A stretch of DNA of 64,000 nucleotides from Lysobacter spongiicola DSM 21749 (GCF_900167055.1 NZ_FUXP01000009.1:1-64000); one strand, 5' to 3'. Shown: positions 47,164 through 58,513, numbered from the stretch's first letter. Notes: generated by a model not told the origin, from the sequence alone. Numbers and translations are program-made.

Positions 47164-47508
47164 ATGGCCACCCGCTACTACATCAGCCTGCCCGACGGCG
47201 CCCGCGCACGCGGCAGCGATCCGGAACTCTCCTTCACCGCGCAGAGCGGCGCCGCATTCGCCGGCGAGCTGCAGGATGCGCTGCGCACCGACACGCTGTT
47301 CGAGCGCTGGCGGATGAAGCAGGACGAGCCCGACGAGGTCGATCCGTCCCTGGGCGCGACCGACCCCAACGCCACCGTGCAGGGCGAACAGCGCGACCTG
47401 CACATCGACCTGGTGGTGACGTCGACCATCCCCGGTTCCGTACTCAAGCAGCGCCTGCGCCTGCTGGCCGGCAACGAATGGGAGCTGCGCAACGTCACCG
47501 CAGCCTGA
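47164..47508 (+). CDS. small hypothetical protein (conserved in Xanthomonadaceae by appearance)
   Basis: A 114-residue soluble acidic protein with no signal peptide or known motif. It starts MATRYYISLPDGARARGSDPELSF and ends VLKQRLRLLAGNEWELRNVTAA. Regular codon use and a ribosome site (GAGGA, 6 bases before ATG) make it a real gene. Function unknown. Confidence 0.7.
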   Translation: MATRYYISLPDGARARGSDPELSFTAQSGAAFAGELQDALRTDTLFERWRMKQDEPDEVDPSLGATDPNATVQGEQRDLHIDLVVTSTIPGSVLKQRLRLLAGNEWELRNVTAA

Positions 47509-47533
47509 GCGCCTCCCGCCTTGCGCTCGCCCT

Positions 47534-47557
47534 GTAGGAGCGACGTCAGTCGCGACC
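47534..47557 (+). repeat. class A REP, single
   Basis: One complete unit with GTCA loop, immediately followed by a class B pair. Confidence 0.85.
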
Positions 47558-47590
47558 CGCCATCCCGCCCCGCAGCGGGACAGGGCCTTT

Positions 47591-47667
47591 GTAGGAGCGG
47601 CTTCAGCCGCGATCGTGGAACCGGCGCGGGCAGCCGTCCATCCGATCGCGGCTGAAGCCGCTCCTAC
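47591..47667. repeat. class B REP pair (BIME)
   Basis: Standard unit with the GTGGAACCGGCGCGGGC spacer shared by at least four other copies. Confidence 0.9.
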
Positions 47668-47739
47668 AAGTGCTGAGGTCCGGCCATACCAGCGGGCCGC
47701 ATCGGCCCGGGCTCCACTCGCCTGCCTACAATGGCGGCC

Positions 47740-48435
47740 ATGACACAGAAGATCCTGCTCGCATGGAGCGGCGGCAAGGACGCAGCGTGGACCCTGCACG
47801 TGCTGCGGCAGCGCGCCGACGTCGAGGTGGTCGGCCTGCTGACCACCGTCACCGCGGACTACGACCGCATCGCCATGCACGGCATCCGCCGCGACGTGCT
47901 GCATGCGCAGGCGGCGGCTACCGGGCTGCCGTTGCTGGAGTCGGTGATCCCGAGCCGCTGCGACAACGACACCTATGAGCACGCCTTCGCCGCCACCCTG
48001 GCCGAGGCCCGCACACGCTGGCCTTCACTGGACACCATCGCCTTCGGCGACCTCCTGCTGGCGGATGTGCGGGCCTGGCGCGAGGCGTTGTGCGATCGAT
48101 ACGGCTGGAAGATCCTGACGCCGCTGTTCGGGATGGATACCACCGCGCTGGCCGATGAGATGGTCGCGGCCGGGCTTGAGGCGCAACTGTGCTGCGTCGA
48201 TACGCAGCAACTCGATGGTGGTTTCAGCGGCGGGACGTTCGATCGCTCATTGCTGGATGCGCTGCCCGAGGGGTGTGATCCGTGCGGGGAGAACGGCGAA
48301 TTCCACACCCTGCTCACCAGGGGCCCGATGCTCGACCGTCCACTGCAGGTGGTGCGGGGGGAAACGGTTCTGCGCGACGGCCGCTTCGCCTTTACCGACT
48401 TCCTGCTGGCCGGCGCCCCCCACACCGCCGGGTGA
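47740..48435 (+). CDS. diphthine-ammonia ligase-like ATP pyrophosphatase (DUF71)
   Basis: A 231-residue protein. The PP-loop SGGKDAAWTLHVL lies at the N-terminus and the family's second motif GENGEFHTLLT at the end. Eukaryotic relatives amidate diphthine; bacterial members have an unknown amide- or thio-forming substrate. Two ATGs exist (47731, 47740); the second fits the family start. Stands alone. Confidence 0.85.
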   Translation: MTQKILLAWSGGKDAAWTLHVLRQRADVEVVGLLTTVTADYDRIAMHGIRRDVLHAQAAATGLPLLESVIPSRCDNDTYEHAFAATLAEARTRWPSLDTIAFGDLLLADVRAWREALCDRYGWKILTPLFGMDTTALADEMVAAGLEAQLCCVDTQQLDGGFSGGTFDRSLLDALPEGCDPCGENGEFHTLLTRGPMLDRPLQVVRGETVLRDGRFAFTDFLLAGAPHTAG

Positions 48436-48444
48436 GGCTCGCAC

Positions 48445-48771
48445 TCAGTCGCGCTTGCGGTGCCATTCGCCCAGCGGCGTCAGCACCGCCGGTTCGCGCG
48501 GGCGTTGCAGCAGGTCGGGCAACTTCGCGTCGTACGCCTGGCGGTAGGGCTTGTCCTGGTGCTGCAGGAAAGCCTCCAGCGACGGTTCGCTCCACCGCTC
48601 GTACAGGGTGAACAGCTCCGGGATCGCCGTGTCCTGGTGCAGGTAGCAGGAAACGAAGGTCTCCTCGCGCGACATCTGCTCGATCACCTTGCCGACCTCT
48701 TCCTTCCAGGCATCGATGCACTCGGGGCGGACGTGGCACTTCACGTAGAAGACGAGGTCGCTGTCGGCCAT
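48445..48771 (-). CDS. antibiotic biosynthesis monooxygenase-fold protein (putative quinol monooxygenase)
   Basis: A 108-residue ferredoxin-like ABM domain: LVFYVKCHVRPECIDAWKEEV, FVSCYLHQD, FTLYERWSEPSLEAFLQHQD, as in YgiN-like quinol monooxygenases. Third gene of the formaldehyde-detoxification unit, 21 bases after fghA, so probably co-transcribed; its role there is not known. Confidence 0.85.
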   Translation of the reverse strand: MADSDLVFYVKCHVRPECIDAWKEEVGKVIEQMSREETFVSCYLHQDTAIPELFTLYERWSEPSLEAFLQHQDKPYRQAYDAKLPDLLQRPREPAVLTPLGEWHRKRD

Positions 48772-48792
48772 GGGGATCTCCTGTGCCGCCGC

Positions 48793-49623
48793 TCAGGCCT
48801 TGAGCGCGGCGGCGTGGTGGGCGATGTGGTCGCCGATGAAGCTGGCGATGAAGTAGTAGCTGTGGTCGTACCCGGATTGCATGCGCAGTTCCAGCGGGTG
48901 CCCGCTCGCGGCGCAGGCCGCCTGCAGCAGGTCGGGCCGCAGTTCGGACGCCATGAACTCGTCCGCTTCGCCCTGGTCGACCAGCAGCGGCAGCCGTTCG
49001 GTGGCGGCCGGTATCAATGCGGTCGCGTCCCACTGGCGCCACGCCTCGCGGTCGGGGCCGAGATAGCTGATGAAGGCCTTCTCGCCCCACGGCACCTGCG
49101 AAGGCGCGACGATCGGGGAGAACGCGGAAACGCTGCGATAGCGGCCGGGATTGCGCAGCGCCGCGACCAGCGCGCCATGCCCGCCCATCGAATGGCCACT
49201 GATCGCGCGGGCGGTGGTGGTCTGGAAATGGGCATCCACCAGCGCCGGCAGCTCCTGCACCACGTAGTCGTGCATCTGGTAGTGCCGCGACCACGGGTCG
49301 ACGGTGGCGTTGATGTAGAAGCCGGCGCCCTGGCCGAGGTCGTAGCCCTCGTCGTCGGCGACGTCCTTGCCGCGCGGGCTGGTGTCGGGCGCGACCAGGA
49401 TGATCCCGTGCTCGGCGGCATAGCGCTGGGCACCGGCCTTGGTGATGAAGTTCTGCTCGGTGCAGGTCAGGCCGCTGAGCCAGTAGAGCACCGGGCACGC
49501 GCCCTGCCGCGCCTGCGGCGGCAGGTAGACCCCGAAGCGCATGTCGCAGTCGAGCGTGCTGGAGAAGTGCTGCCAGACTTCCTGGCTGCCGCCGAAGCAG
49601 GCGTGTTGTTCGATACGTTCCAT
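48793..49623 (-). CDS. fghA: S-formylglutathione hydrolase
   Basis: A 276-residue esterase D family enzyme: [24 protein letters not shown] block, nucleophile [10 protein letters not shown], Asp and His in DQGEADEF and GYDHSYYF. It hydrolyses S-formylglutathione to formate and glutathione, the second step after AdhC. A class B BIME (49652-49728) separates it from adhC, so expression may be uncoupled. Confidence 0.96.
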   Translation of the reverse strand: MERIEQHACFGGSQEVWQHFSSTLDCDMRFGVYLPPQARQGACPVLYWLSGLTCTEQNFITKAGAQRYAAEHGIILVAPDTSPRGKDVADDEGYDLGQGAGFYINATVDPWSRHYQMHDYVVQELPALVDAHFQTTTARAISGHSMGGHGALVAALRNPGRYRSVSAFSPIVAPSQVPWGEKAFISYLGPDREAWRQWDATALIPAATERLPLLVDQGEADEFMASELRPDLLQAACAASGHPLELRMQSGYDHSYYFIASFIGDHIAHHAAALKA

Positions 49624-49651
49624 GGATCTCCCTCGTGGTGCGTACCAACCT

Positions 49652-49728
49652 GTAGGAGCGGCTTCAGCCGCGATCGTGGAGTCGGCGCGGGTAACGGGAC
49701 ATCGGATCGTGGCTGAAGCCGCTCCTAC
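49652..49728. repeat. class B REP pair inside the formaldehyde operon
   Basis: The inverse arm carries one substitution (ATCGTGGCTGAAGCC). It lies in the 144-base gap between adhC and fghA, both read leftwards, so a transcript of the operon contains it. Confidence 0.88.
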
Positions 49729-49767
49729 AGTTCCAGGCCAGGATTCTGGATCCCGGCGGGTGACGGC

Positions 49768-51097
<1,330 letters not shown>

Positions 51098-51132
51098 AGG
51101 GGCGGGTGCCGCTTTTGTCCGCGCGACGGACT

Positions 51133-51208
51133 GTAGGAGCGGCTTCAGCCGCGATCGTGGAACCGGCGCGGCGTTCATGCATCCGATCGCGGCTGAAGCC
51201 GCTCCTAC
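51133..51208. repeat. class B REP pair (BIME)
   Basis: Standard pair with the GTGGAACCGGCGCGG spacer, close to the ppc stop codon. Confidence 0.9.
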
Positions 51209-51240
51209 AGGGGTTTCGGCAAACGCTGTCGACCGCCGCC

Positions 51241-53979
51241 CTAACCGGTGTTCTGGATCCCCGCGGCGATCCCGTTCACGGTGGCGAACAGGGTGTGCAG
51301 CAGCTCGCCGTCGGGCGAGCCCTCCCGGCGCCAGCGGGCCAGCAGGTCGACCTGCAGCAGGCTGATGGGGTCGACGTAGGGGTTGCGCAGGCGGATCGAC
51401 TGGCGCAATCGAGGGTCGCCCGCGAGCAACTCCTCCTCATCCTTGATCGCGAGGATGGTCTCGCGGGTGCGCTCGAACTCGGCGGCGATGCCGGGGTGCA
51501 TCTTCGCGTGCAGGTCGCCCTCGGGCAGGTCCCGGGCCAGGCGCGAGTAGCACTCGAAGATGCCGGTGTCGGACTTGGCCAGCACCATCTCGACGTCGTC
51601 GACCAGGGTGCCGAAGAACGGCCAGTCGCGCGCCATCTCCGCCAGTCTGTCGCGGCCGTGCAGGTCCAGCGCCGTGCCGACGCCATACCAGGCGGTCAGC
51701 CCCGAGCGGTTCTGCGCCCAGGAGAACACCCACGGGATCGCGCGCAGCGATTCCACACCGCCCTTGTTGCCGCGCTTGCTCGGGCGCGAACCGATGCGCA
51801 GCCGCTCGATAACGTCGATCGGGGTGGCCGAGCGGAAGTAGGCGGCGAAGTCGGGGTGTTCATGCACCAGCGCGCGGTAGTGGGTGCGTGCATCGGCGGC
51901 CAGCACGGCGGCGATGTCCCGCCATTCGCGCTCACGCGGCTCCGGCGGACGCGGGCGCAGGGTCGCGCGCAGCACCGCGCCGGTGGTCTGCTCGAGGTTG
52001 CGCAGGGCGAGCGCACGGATGCCGTACTTGCGGTGGATCACCTCGCCCTGCTCGGTCAGGCGCAGGTAGCCATCGACCGAGCCACGCGGCGCCGCGATCA
52101 CGGCGCGCTCGGTCTTGCCGCCGCCGCGGCTGATCGAGCCACCGCGGCCATGGAAGAAGGCGATGCGTACACCGCTCTCGCGGGCCAGTGCCTGCAGTGC
52201 GACCTGGGTCTGCTGCAGCGCCCAGCGCGAAGCGACGATGCCGCCGTCCTTGGCGCTGTCGGAGTAACCGAGCATCACCACCTGCCGATTGCCGCGCGCC
52301 TCCAGGTGCGCGCGGTAGACCGGGTCCGCGAACAGCTCCCGCAGGGTGGCGGCGGCGGCATCGAGGTCGGCGACGGTCTCGAACAGCGGCGCCACGTCCA
52401 GCGGCACCTGTCCGCTTTCGACGCAACCGGCGATGCGCGCCAGTGCCAGCACCGCCAGCGCGTCCGCGGCGCTGCGGCTCATGCTGACGATATAAGGGCC
52501 GAAGACGCGCTCGCCATAGCGGGGGCGCAACCTGGCGACGGTGCGGAAGACGTCGAGGGTCTGAACCGCGGTGGCGTCGTCGTTGACCTTGACCGAGCCG
52601 GCGTCGGCGATGACGTCGTGCAGGCGCCCGGCTCGTTCGGATGCGTCGCGCGACTCCCACTGCCCATCGTCGAGCAGGCTGGCCAGCGCGGCATCATGGA
52701 TCGCCGAATCCTGCCGCAGGTCGAGGCTGGCGAGGTGGAAACCGAAGCAGCGGGCACGTCGCTGCAGGCGCGCTACCGCGAACCCGCCGGCGTGGCGGCC
52801 GTGGTGGCGCGCGAGGCTGGCGGCGATGAGGTCGATGTCCGCCACGAAGGCCGCGGCATCGGGGTAGCCGCCCTCCTCGTCGTCCTGGGTCGCCGCCAGG
52901 CGTTCGCCGATCAGCACCAGCAGGTTGCGATACGGCATGTCGGCGTGGCGCGGGTGGAGCCTGGCGCTGCCCTCGGGCACCAGCCCGCGATACTCATTGA
53001 GCCGGTCGACCACCGCCTGGTCGACGCCGACCCGCCCCTGCGACTGGCTCAGCATTTCGGCCAGCTTGTCGACGTCGCGGCGATAGGCGGCCAGCACCAT
53101 CGCGCGCTGCCCGGCCAGGGTCGCGGCGATGGTCGCCGCGCCGACGTTGGGGTTGCCATCCATGTCGCCACCGACCCAGCTGCCGAAGCCGAGCACGTCG
53201 GGGAGCTCCGGCGCATCCTCGCCGAACTGCTCGCGCAGCGCGTGGGCGAAGGTTTCGTGGTAGACCGGCAGCACCCGGTACAGCACCTCGGACAGATAGA
53301 ACCCGACGTGTTCGAACTCGTCGCCGACGCTGGGCTTGGCGGTCGGCGTCTCCGCGGTCTGCCAGCTGGTGGTCAGGGCCAGGCGGATCCGCTCGCGGTC
53401 GGCGTTGCGTTCCGCCGGCGTACGCGAGCGATCGATGTCGCGCACCAGCGCGGACACGATCTGGCGCTCCTTGTGCAGGAGCACCCTGCGCACCGCTTCG
53501 GTCGGGTGGGCGGTAAAGACCGGTTCGATGCGCAACCGCGGCAGCAGCGCCGCCACCTCGTCGGCGTCGACGCCATCATTCGCCAGGCCCGCCAGCACGG
53601 CACGCAATCCGCCCGGCTGCGCGCCATCGCCGGCGCGCTCGTGGTCTCGACGGCGGCGGATGCGATGCACGCGCTCGGCGAGGTTCACCGCCTGGAAGTA
53701 GGTGGAAAACGCCCGCACCAGGTCGTTGGCGTGTTCGAGCGTGTCGGCGGAGAGGATGTCGGTCAGTGCCTGCGCGAGGTCGGCGACCGGCGCACCGGAT
53801 TCGCGCCGCTCGATCGCCGCCCGCCGCAGGCGTTCGACCTCGGCCAGGAAATCTTCGCCACGCTGCTCGGCGAGGATCTCGCCCACCAGGGCGCCGAGGG
53901 TTTTGACGTCCTCGCGCAGCAGGGCGTCGGTGGGCTGGAAGTCGAAAGTGCGCAGTGGTTCATCGGTGATATCTGTCAT
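51241..53979 (-). CDS. ppc: phosphoenolpyruvate carboxylase
   Basis: A 912-residue enzyme, full length. Motifs: FTAHPTEAVRR with the essential His, the QVVMLGYSDSAKDGG block, the FFHGRGGSISRGGG glycine loop and the canonical QNTG C-terminus. It carboxylates PEP to oxaloacetate, replenishing the TCA cycle. Regulation by acetyl-CoA and aspartate is expected from the family. The gene stands alone. Confidence 0.98.
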   Translation of the reverse strand: MTDITDEPLRTFDFQPTDALLREDVKTLGALVGEILAEQRGEDFLAEVERLRRAAIERRESGAPVADLAQALTDILSADTLEHANDLVRAFSTYFQAVNLAERVHRIRRRRDHERAGDGAQPGGLRAVLAGLANDGVDADEVAALLPRLRIEPVFTAHPTEAVRRVLLHKERQIVSALVRDIDRSRTPAERNADRERIRLALTTSWQTAETPTAKPSVGDEFEHVGFYLSEVLYRVLPVYHETFAHALREQFGEDAPELPDVLGFGSWVGGDMDGNPNVGAATIAATLAGQRAMVLAAYRRDVDKLAEMLSQSQGRVGVDQAVVDRLNEYRGLVPEGSARLHPRHADMPYRNLLVLIGERLAATQDDEEGGYPDAAAFVADIDLIAASLARHHGRHAGGFAVARLQRRARCFGFHLASLDLRQDSAIHDAALASLLDDGQWESRDASERAGRLHDVIADAGSVKVNDDATAVQTLDVFRTVARLRPRYGERVFGPYIVSMSRSAADALAVLALARIAGCVESGQVPLDVAPLFETVADLDAAAATLRELFADPVYRAHLEARGNRQVVMLGYSDSAKDGGIVASRWALQQTQVALQALARESGVRIAFFHGRGGSISRGGGKTERAVIAAPRGSVDGYLRLTEQGEVIHRKYGIRALALRNLEQTTGAVLRATLRPRPPEPREREWRDIAAVLAADARTHYRALVHEHPDFAAYFRSATPIDVIERLRIGSRPSKRGNKGGVESLRAIPWVFSWAQNRSGLTAWYGVGTALDLHGRDRLAEMARDWPFFGTLVDDVEMVLAKSDTGIFECYSRLARDLPEGDLHAKMHPGIAAEFERTRETILAIKDEEELLAGDPRLRQSIRLRNPYVDPISLLQVDLLARWRREGSPDGELLHTLFATVNGIAAGIQNTG

Positions 53980-54046
53980 CCGACAAGGCTACCGCAGCGG
54001 GTGTCGACGGGTCGCGCGAACACTCGCGCCCGCACCGCCAGCCATT

Positions 54047-54123
54047 GTAGGAGCGGCTTCAGCCGCGATCGTGGAACCGGCGCGGGTGGACGACCGTCCG
54101 ATCGCGGCTGAAGCCGCTCCTAC
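54047..54123. repeat. class B REP pair (BIME)
   Basis: Standard unit in the gap between ppc and gshA. Confidence 0.9.
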
Positions 54124-54165
54124 AGGGCATCATCAGAAGGGGCGGGGATCAGCACGTCGCCTCCC

Positions 54166-55542
54166 TCAGTACTCGAACTCCTTGAACACCGGATCCACGC
54201 TGCCGCCCCAGGCGCCGTGGAACAGCTCGAGCTTGCGCTCGGCCGGGGTGACGCCCGCCTCCACCAGCTCCATCAGCGGGCCGAGGAAGATGCTCTCGTC
54301 GCTGCCGTTCTCGTTCACCCGGTTGCGGCGGGCCAGGCCGTGCGCGGAGATCTGCAGCGCGCGGCGCGCGAGGTCGAGCACGGTGCCATCGCGGAACGGC
54401 AGCTTGAACGCATGTTTCGGCACGCCGTCGCGCAGGGCGTGGATCTCTTCGACGCTGAAGTCGCGGACCAGGTCCCAGGCGGCGTCCAGCGCGGCATCGT
54501 CGTACAGCAGGCCGGTCCAGAACGCGGGCAGTGCGCAGATGCGGTTCCACGGACCGGAGTCGGCGCCACGCATCTCCAGGTACTTCTTGAGCCGGACCTC
54601 GGGGAAGGCGGTGGTCATGTGGTCGGCCCAGTCCACCAGTGTCGGCGTGTGCCCCGGGTAGGCCGGCAGCTTGCCGGCCAGGTAGTCGCGGAACGACTGG
54701 CCGGCAGCATCGATGTAGCGGCCGTCGCGGTAGACGAAGTACATCGGGACGTCGAGCAGGTAGTCGACATAGCGCTCATAGCCGAAGCCGTCCTCGAACA
54801 CGAAGTCGAGCAGCCCGGTGCGGTCGGCGTCGGTATCGGTCCAGATGTGCGACCGGTAGCTCAGGTAGCCGTTGGGCTTGCCTTCGGTGAACGGTGAATC
54901 GGCGAACAGGGCGGTCGCGATCGGCTGCAGCGCGAGCGACACCCGGAACTTCCTGACCATGTCGGCTTCCGACGACACGTCCAGGTTGACCTGCACGGTG
55001 GAGGTGCGGGTCATCATGTCCAGGCCGAGCGAGCCGACCTTGGGCATGTACTCGCGCATGATCTTGTAGCGGCCCTTGGGCATCCACGGCATCTCGTCGC
55101 GACGCCACTTGGGCTGGAAGCCCATGCCGAGGAAGCCCAAGCCGAGCGGCCCGGCGACGCTGCGCATCTCATGCAGGTGGGTCGCCGCCTCGCGGCAGGT
55201 CTGGTGCAGGTTGTCGAGCGGCGCGCCGGAGAGCTCCAGCTGTCCGGCCGGTTCCAACGAAACCGATGCACCGTCGCGGCTCAGCGCGATGACGCGGCCA
55301 TGTTCCTCGACCGGCTCCCAGCCGAACTGCACCAGCCCCTTGAGCAGGGCCTCGATACCGCGCTCGCCATCGAACGGCGGCGGCCGCAGGTCGTCGGTGC
55401 GGAAGCCGAACTTCTCGTGCTCGGTGCCGATCTTCCAATCATCCGCCGGCCTGGCACCGGAGGACAGGAACTCCACCAACTGCGCGCGTCCGGCAGCGCC
55501 GGCTTCGATCGGGACATCCTTGAGCTGGCTGGGACCGGACAC
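54166..55542 (-). CDS. gshA: glutamate-cysteine ligase, plant/proteobacterial type
   Basis: A 458-residue protein of the GCS2/plant-type class: [12 protein letters not shown] near the N-terminus, [38 protein letters not shown] and [15 protein letters not shown]. It makes gamma-glutamylcysteine, the first step to glutathione, used by the nearby formaldehyde and glutaredoxin proteins. The start is GTG 55542, preceded by GAGG at 6 bases. The C-terminus FKEFEY is intact. Confidence 0.95.
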   Translation of the reverse strand: MSGPSQLKDVPIEAGAAGRAQLVEFLSSGARPADDWKIGTEHEKFGFRTDDLRPPPFDGERGIEALLKGLVQFGWEPVEEHGRVIALSRDGASVSLEPAGQLELSGAPLDNLHQTCREAATHLHEMRSVAGPLGLGFLGMGFQPKWRRDEMPWMPKGRYKIMREYMPKVGSLGLDMMTRTSTVQVNLDVSSEADMVRKFRVSLALQPIATALFADSPFTEGKPNGYLSYRSHIWTDTDADRTGLLDFVFEDGFGYERYVDYLLDVPMYFVYRDGRYIDAAGQSFRDYLAGKLPAYPGHTPTLVDWADHMTTAFPEVRLKKYLEMRGADSGPWNRICALPAFWTGLLYDDAALDAAWDLVRDFSVEEIHALRDGVPKHAFKLPFRDGTVLDLARRALQISAHGLARRNRVNENGSDESIFLGPLMELVEAGVTPAERKLELFHGAWGGSVDPVFKEFEY

Positions 55543-55722
55543 GCACACCTCGCAGGCAGGAAACGGGCGACATGCGGGTGGACCGGGAGGTCGCACGCCG
55601 GCCATCGCAGGATGCGGCAGTTTAACGAGCGCCCGCGTCACCGACGCGTCGCCGCATGCAACGCTCTGCCCCACCGGTGGGACTGTGGCGTGGGCCGGCC
55701 GCCGGCGGGCCTTCATTCTTTT

Positions 55723-55797
55723 GTAGGAGCGGCTTCAGCCGCGATCTGGAACCGGCGCGGGCCAACGGCTCCAGATCGCGGCTGAAGCCGCTCCTAC
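55723..55797. repeat. class B REP pair (BIME)
   Basis: A near-symmetric copy whose arms are GCGATCTGG and CCAGATCGC, i.e. slightly diverged from the rest. Confidence 0.9.
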
Positions 55798-55820
55798 AGA
55801 GGGAGACACCCTGACCGCCG

Positions 55821-56426
55821 CTACAGCTCGAGCCAGCCGCCAATCACCGCGCGGGCCTCGTCGACCCCCTGCTTGGACTCGCCGGAAAACAGCTGCACGC
55901 TCACCGCGTCTCGGTATTCAGCCTGCATCTCCTTGCGCACCGCCAGCAGTGCGTTGCCCTGTGCCCCACGGCCCAGCTTGTCGGCCTTGGTCAGGATCGC
56001 GTGTGCCGGCAACCCGCGGCTGACCGCGTAGCCGAGCATCTGCTTGTCGTAATCCTTCAGCGGATGCCGGATATCCATCACCACCACCAGCCCTTTCAGG
56101 GCTTCGCGGGTGCGGAAGTACTTGTCGATGAAGGCCTGCCAGTGCGCCTGCAGGTCCTTGGGCACCTTCGCGTATCCGTAACCCGGCAGGTCGACCAGGA
56201 AACGGTCGGTGGTCGGCGGGATGTCGAAGAACACCAGCTGCTGGGTGCGCCCGGGGGTCTTGGACACCCGGGCGAGCGCGTTCTGCTGGCAGATCGCGTT
56301 GAGTGCGCTGGACTTGCCGGCATTTGAGCGCCCGGCGAAAGCGACTTCGAAGCCGCCGTCGGGCGGGAGCTGTCCGGTGTTGTGCGCCGCCAGCATGTAC
56401 TGGGCGCGTGCGAGGGGATTGGCCAT
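55821..56426 (-). CDS. engB: ribosome biogenesis GTP-binding protein YsxC/EngB
   Basis: A 201-residue Era-like GTPase: G1 FAGRSNAGKSSALNAI, the G2-region KTPGRTQQL, G3 LVDLPGYGYA, G4 ILTKADK. It is required for 50S subunit assembly. Divergent from the cytochrome gene with 175 bases between starts, as in other Xanthomonadaceae. Confidence 0.97.
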   Translation of the reverse strand: MANPLARAQYMLAAHNTGQLPPDGGFEVAFAGRSNAGKSSALNAICQQNALARVSKTPGRTQQLVFFDIPPTTDRFLVDLPGYGYAKVPKDLQAHWQAFIDKYFRTREALKGLVVVMDIRHPLKDYDKQMLGYAVSRGLPAHAILTKADKLGRGAQGNALLAVRKEMQAEYRDAVSVQLFSGESKQGVDEARAVIGGWLEL

Positions 56427-56601
56427 GCGGCTAGGATCGCACGGCGGGCACCCCGGCGGCGGCCCCGGACTGCCCGCAGGGACGTCCGGACTACGGCCGG
56501 ACAGGCGCGCGCGTTGACCCGGTTGCGCCCGGCAACGATAATTCCGCGGTTCCGACGGTCATTTTCAGATCGTCGCCCCGCGTTTTCCGGAGCCCAGCCC
56601 A

Positions 56602-57567
56602 ATGAGCCACGCCCGCGTCCTCGGCATCGTCGGCCTCACTGCCCTCGCGGCAGCCGCCGTCGCCTACGCCCAGACCACGGTCACCCCGATTCCCGAGAAC
56701 GCGCCGGTCGAGACCGCGCCGCTGGAGCAGGTCGCGCCGGCCCCGGAAGTGACTTCGTGGGGGGATGCCCAGAACGGTGCCACCATCGCCGGCACCTGCG
56801 CGGCCTGCCACGGGCTGGACGGAAACCCGACCGACCTGCAGTACCCGCGCCTGGCGGGCCAGAGCGAGCGTTACATCGCGCACCAGATCGCACTGTTCAA
56901 GAGCGGTCAGCGCAACGACGGCATGGCCGCGGTCATGAAGCCGTTTGCCGACATGCTGAGCGCGCAGGACGCCCGCGACGTCGGCGCCTACTACGCCACC
57001 CAGCAGTCCGGCGCAGGCGTGGCCGACGACGGCCTGGTCACCGAAGGCCCGTACGAGGGCATGCGCTTCTTCGAGGTCGGCCAGCAGCTGTACCTGAGCG
57101 GCGACGCCGAACGCGGCATTCCGTCCTGCATGGCCTGCCATGGCCCTGCCGGCGCCGGCAACCCCGGCCCCGCCTATCCGCGCGTTGCCGGGCAGGTATC
57201 CGATTACACCCAGCGCCGACTGGAGTACTTCCGCAGCGGCGATCCCGAGAACGACTCACGCCTGTACAGGATCATGGCGGACGTGGCTGCCGAGCTGACC
57301 GACCAGGAGATCGGCGCCCTGTCCAGCTACCTCGAAGGCCTGCATCCCGCGGCCGACGACCTGGTCGCCTCCGCTGCCGGCGCCGCGCCCGTGGCTGCCC
57401 CGGCTGCAGCGGCGCCGGTCGACACCGGTGAGGAAGAGATCGCGCAGACCGGCGAAGGCGAGGCCGAAAGCGTCGATGCCGATGTCGCTGGGCCCGATGA
57501 AGTGGCCACCGAAGTCGACGCCACCCCGGACGCACAGGATCCGGTGACGCCGCCCGAGCAGGAGTGA
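56602..57567 (+). CDS. dihaem cytochrome c (c4-type), exported
   Basis: 321 residues with a signal peptide (LGIVGLTALAAAAVAYA). Two haem sites, CAACH and CMACH, each in a cytochrome-c domain with distal Met regions (GLDGNPTDLQYPRLAGQ and GPAGAGNPGPAYPRVAGQ). A long acidic Ala/Asp/Glu tail (~residues 255-321) is unlike standard c4. It likely carries electrons to the terminal oxidase. It is the first gene of a cluster with two DsbA homologues, which may mature its cysteines. Confidence 0.9.
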   Translation: MSHARVLGIVGLTALAAAAVAYAQTTVTPIPENAPVETAPLEQVAPAPEVTSWGDAQNGATIAGTCAACHGLDGNPTDLQYPRLAGQSERYIAHQIALFKSGQRNDGMAAVMKPFADMLSAQDARDVGAYYATQQSGAGVADDGLVTEGPYEGMRFFEVGQQLYLSGDAERGIPSCMACHGPAGAGNPGPAYPRVAGQVSDYTQRRLEYFRSGDPENDSRLYRIMADVAAELTDQEIGALSSYLEGLHPAADDLVASAAGAAPVAAPAAAAPVDTGEEEIAQTGEGEAESVDADVAGPDEVATEVDATPDAQDPVTPPEQE

Positions 57568-57622
57568 TCCTGGCGCCAGGCCTGCCACGCATGGCCCGAC
57601 CCGGCTATCCCGGTATTCACTG

Positions 57623-57652
57623 CGCCGGCCGTATCCTACGGCCGGCGTTTTT
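57623..57652 (+). terminator. intrinsic terminator after the cytochrome c gene
   Basis: An 11-bp perfect stem CGCCGGCCGTA / TACGGCCGGCG with TCC loop is followed by TTTTTG. It lies 56 bases after the cytochrome stop and 36 before the dsbA start, so transcription of dsbA is at least partly independent. Confidence 0.88.
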
Positions 57653-57687
57653 GTTTGTGCCCCACCCGAATTGAACGAGGACCGACG

Positions 57688-58356
57688 ATGACCTCCCATG
57701 CTGCCGCCCGGCCTTCGCGCCGCACGTCCCTGCTGGCCAGGCTTTCGATGTTTGCCGCGCTTGTCCTGATGCCTATCGTGGCCTTCTCCGCGGAGCTCGT
57801 CGCCGGCGAGGACTACGTCGAGATTCCCGGCGGCGCCCCCTTCAGCACCGGCGCCGGAAAGGTGGAGGTGGCTGACGTCTTCGGCTACACCTGCCCGCAT
57901 TGCGCGAATTTCGAGCCGGCACTGAGCGCCTGGCGCAAGCGCCTGCCACGCGACGTGGAGGTGGTCAGCGTTCCCGCCCCGTTCGGTGGCTACTGGATGC
58001 CGTATGCGCGGGCCTATTACGCGGCGCAGTCGCTTGGGCTGGCCGAGCGCACGCACTCGGCGGTGTTCCGCGCGCTGCACCAGGATCGCAGCCTGCCGAT
58101 TTCCGGTGCGACCCCGGCCGAGATCTCGACCTTCTACGCGGGACACGGCGCCGACCCCGAGGCATTCGCGTCGGCCATGGCCAGCCCCGAAGTCGAGGAG
58201 AAGCTGCAAGAGGCACGCGACTTCCTGCGCCGGTCCGGGGTGGAAGGCACGCCGGCGTTGGTCGTGGCCGGCAAGTACCGCGTGCTGGGCAACAGCGCGA
58301 GCGAGATCCTCGAGAATGCACGGGCACTGGTCGAGCGCGAGCGCGCACGGAAGTAA
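57688..58356 (+). CDS. dsbA: thiol:disulfide interchange protein DsbA
   Basis: 222 residues. Signal region (LARLSMFAALVLMPIVAFSAEL) followed by a thioredoxin-fold protein with the active site CPHC in FGYTCPHCANFEP and cis-Pro in GVEGTPALVV. It oxidises cysteines in periplasmic proteins. The ATG at 57688 follows an ACGAGGA ribosome site. Followed by a paralogue with a CPAC site. Confidence 0.93.
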   Translation: MTSHAAARPSRRTSLLARLSMFAALVLMPIVAFSAELVAGEDYVEIPGGAPFSTGAGKVEVADVFGYTCPHCANFEPALSAWRKRLPRDVEVVSVPAPFGGYWMPYARAYYAAQSLGLAERTHSAVFRALHQDRSLPISGATPAEISTFYAGHGADPEAFASAMASPEVEEKLQEARDFLRRSGVEGTPALVVAGKYRVLGNSASEILENARALVERERARK

Positions 58357-58513
58357 CGCACGCCGCGCTGACGCGTCCAATGCGGGGAATTCCAATATTG
58401 GAATTGAGATTGCAGTCGCTGCACTCCCTGCCCACGCCCCTGCTGGTTATCCTTGGTCCATCGTTGCCGCGCGGAAACCTCCGCCGGCCCGCCCCATAGC
58501 TGGAGATCCGCCC

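Noticed and set aside
54000-54165. Hairpins after ppc as an intrinsic terminator
   Set aside because: The stem-loops there are a REP pair without a T-run; a terminator role cannot be shown from the sequence.
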